21,941 nt of DNA. Source: UBA4716 sp002438865. Lineage in GTDB: Bacteria; Bacillota; Clostridia; UBA1381. Positions 20,555 to 21,941 of the stretch are shown piece by piece (position 1 is the stretch's first letter; every line of letters starts with the position of its first letter). Location: the NCBI GenBank assembly GCA_937907325.1, contig CALERO010000040.1:1-21941 (forward strand), in the 5' to 3' direction. The position numbers and the translations under genes were made by a program. A model generated the notes under the pieces. The model did not search any database. It worked only from the letters and a program-made list of their open reading frames with translations, and had not been told where the DNA came from.

Positions 20555-21826
20555 GTGGACGGGTTTGAGAGCTTGCTGGAAGCAGAGCGTGTTTCTGTGG
20601 CACGGTTTGTGAGATTTCGGATAAGTTCCAAAGCAGATGCGGACGATGTGCTGCAGGAGGTATTCCTTACAGCGTATCGGAAGTTTCATCAGCTGAAGAA
20701 TAAGGACTCATTCAAAGCATGGATCATCAGCATCGCAAGAAACAAATGCAATGATTATTTCAGAAAAAAAGCCGCCCGGTACGAAATTCCGATTGACGGG
20801 CTGACAGAAAAGGAACTGTCGGACGGCAGGCAGGGAGTTTCTGTAATTGATACCGTAAGAACAACGCTGAGCTTGCTCGGCGATAAGGATAAGCAGATAC
20901 TTTACCTTTACTTCTGGAAAGAGATGCCGCAAGCGGAAATCGCAAAGCAACTGAATATCCCTGTCGGGACTGTAAAAAGCAGACTGCATACAGCAAAACA
21001 AAAATTCAAAAGTAAGTATCCGTATCGAATTGATGTATCGAAAGGAGAACTCTATATGAAAAAATTACCCGAATTTATTCCCGAATATAAAATCGAAGCA
21101 AGCACCGAAGCTCCTTTTGCGGTTAAATGGGAGGAGCTTATGGGTTGGTTTTTAGTACCTAAGCTCGGCGAAAAGATTTCCTGGGGTATGTACGATATTC
21201 CGTCCCGAAAGTGCAGCCATATATACGATATGCAAGTTACCGGCAAAGCTAAGGTTCACGGTATCGAGGGCGTGGAGTTGACTGCACGGGAAACACCCTG
21301 TTCCGATAAAAATAAAGCAGCAAACCGTACATTTGTTGCACAGCTCACAGACACTCATTGCCGTTATCTTGCAACATTCAGAAATGACGGCGATGTCCGC
21401 AATTATATCACATTCCTTGACGGTGATGAATTTCTGTCCGACTGGGGATTTGGCGAAGATAATTGCGGCAATGAAACCGATTTGAAGCCTAAGGGTGATA
21501 TTCGGAGAACGGGCACAATTGTTTCAAGTGCAAACAAAGATTTTTTGCTGGACATTGTAGGACGTTACACCGTTACGATTGGCGAAAAGAGTTATGATAC
21601 CGTCTGCGTGATGAATATTGATGCCTGCGGCTGCGGTGTAGTATCGGAGCAGTTTTTGGATAAGAACGGAAGGACAATTCTTTGGCGCAGATTTAACCGT
21701 GACGACTGGGCTGTCGACTGCTATAAGATACCGTGGAGTGAGCAGCTCCCGAAGAACGACAGACTTACCGTAAACGATACAACCTATGTTCACTGGTACG
21801 ATTGCATCACCGATTATATTCTCTGA
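20555..21826 (+). CDS. ECF sigma-70 factor fused to a C-terminal domain of unknown function
   Basis: A 423-residue protein. The start chosen is GTG at 20555, after the purine-rich GGGGGAG; upstream ATG codons overlap the candidate promoter. Region 2 covers about residues 4-70 (DADDVLQEVFLTAYRKF, SFKAWIISIARNKCNDYFRK). Region 4 covers about 104-153 (LGDKDKQILYLYFWKEMPQAEIAKQL, PVGTVKSRLHTAKQ). A normal ECF factor would end here. Instead the frame runs on through VSKGELYMKKLPEF into about 256 residues rich in aromatic and charged residues (WEELMGWFLVPKLGEKISWG, LSDWGFGEDNCGNE, RRFNRDDWAVD, HWYDCITDYIL), with no membrane segment, signal peptide or zinc-binding anti-sigma motif. AAAGGAG and ATG at 21056 could also start that domain alone. 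A role in signal sensing is inference. Confidence 0.82.
   Translation: MDGFESLLEAERVSVARFVRFRISSKADADDVLQEVFLTAYRKFHQLKNKDSFKAWIISIARNKCNDYFRKKAARYEIPIDGLTEKELSDGRQGVSVIDTVRTTLSLLGDKDKQILYLYFWKEMPQAEIAKQLNIPVGTVKSRLHTAKQKFKSKYPYRIDVSKGELYMKKLPEFIPEYKIEASTEAPFAVKWEELMGWFLVPKLGEKISWGMYDIPSRKCSHIYDMQVTGKAKVHGIEGVELTARETPCSDKNKAANRTFVAQLTDTHCRYLATFRNDGDVRNYITFLDGDEFLSDWGFGEDNCGNETDLKPKGDIRRTGTIVSSANKDFLLDIVGRYTVTIGEKSYDTVCVMNIDACGCGVVSEQFLDKNGRTILWRRFNRDDWAVDCYKIPWSEQLPKNDRLTVNDTTYVHWYDCITDYIL
21041..21058 (+). promoter_or_regulatory. Internal ribosome binding site and ATG at the sigma-factor/C-terminal-domain junction
   Basis: AAAGGAG (21041-21047), an 8-base spacer and ATG (21056-21058), in frame with the fusion and exactly at the end of the sigma domain. 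It would yield a separate 256-residue protein. The spacing is as good as that of the confirmed genes in this window. Confidence 0.55.
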
Positions 21827-21834
21827 TTAAACGA

Positions 21835-21861
21835 CACGGCAGGGATCAAATCCCTGCCGTG
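21835..21861. terminator. Hairpin between the sigma-factor gene and the convergent gene
   Basis: An 11-bp perfect stem CACGGCAGGGA / TCCCTGCCGTG with a 5-base loop. It has only weak T content on either side (ATCATTT on plus, TCGTTT on minus). It lies between two convergent genes, so it probably ends both transcripts. Confidence 0.6.
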
Positions 21862-21864
21862 AAA

Positions 21865-21941
21865 TCATTTGTTTTCTTCCGAAATTGTTTCCGCATAGCG
21901 CACTGTTTCCATTGCGTCCTTTGCGTACTTGTCCGCACCTA
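21865..21941 (-). CDS. C-terminal end of an unidentified protein
   Basis: On the minus strand the last 77 bases read in frame as GADKYAKDAMETVRYAETIS and EENK, then TGA at 21865. The composition (charged, helix-forming, alanine and glutamate rich) and its place two to three bases from a hairpin suggest a real gene end. The other two minus-strand frames were not considered convincing. The family cannot be named from 24 residues. Confidence 0.5.
   Translation of the reverse strand, partial: GADKYAKDAMETVRYAETISEENK

Overview
The window looks like a chromosomal segment of a low-to-medium GC Gram-positive anaerobe of the Clostridia. Support comes from strong AGGAGG-type ribosome binding sites, TTGAAA/TATAAT promoters with 17-base spacers, U-rich hairpin terminators, a SecA with a C-terminal zinc motif, a LytTR/GHKL two-component pair, a RecX-RimO-PgsA neighbourhood and a ilvBNC operon. 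No rRNA, tRNA, CRISPR array, transposase or phage gene was found. Most of the region is core genome, with a few odd accessory items.

Layout. (1) 1-2666, plus strand: the end of a three-gene carbohydrate or cyclitol operon (Gfo/Idh/MocA oxidoreductase cut by the window edge, xylose-isomerase-like TIM barrel protein, second Gfo/Idh/MocA oxidoreductase). (2) 8176-2889, minus strand: ilvA, a tandem HD-domain protein, recX and rimO, packed tightly or overlapping; then a 217-base spacer holding two copies of a hairpin repeat; then pgsA and a small membrane protein. A bidirectional terminator lies between blocks 1 and 2. (3) 8304-9269, plus strand, divergent from ilvA: an asparagine-synthetase homologue that has lost its catalytic cysteine and the middle of its synthetase domain. 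(4) 9545-12749, plus strand: ilvB-ilvN-ilvC with its own consensus promoter and a 19-bp stem terminator. (5) 18383-13085, minus strand: LytTR response regulator and GHKL histidine kinase, a 57-residue cysteine-rich membrane microprotein, and secA, each unit with its own promoter and terminator. (6) 18608-20437, plus strand: typA/bipA. (7) 20555-21826, plus strand: an ECF sigma factor fused in frame to a 256-residue domain of unknown function. Its upstream region carries an ECF-like promoter, and a second ribosome binding site and ATG sit at the domain junction. (8) The last 77 bases hold the C-terminus of an unidentified minus-strand gene.

How the parts fit. IlvA makes 2-oxobutanoate, which IlvBN condense with pyruvate and IlvC then reduces and isomerises, so isoleucine/valine synthesis is represented in two separately promoted units. 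SecA, PgsA, RimO, RecX and TypA are housekeeping functions in secretion, phosphatidylglycerol synthesis, ribosome modification, recombination control and translation.

The items most worth a second look are the internally deleted AsnB-like protein, the sigma-factor fusion with its likely autoregulatory promoter and internal start, the HD protein whose first half looks like a decayed copy of the second, and a family of modular palindromic repeats present at three intergenic sites. All family assignments come from reading motifs by eye; no database search was run.
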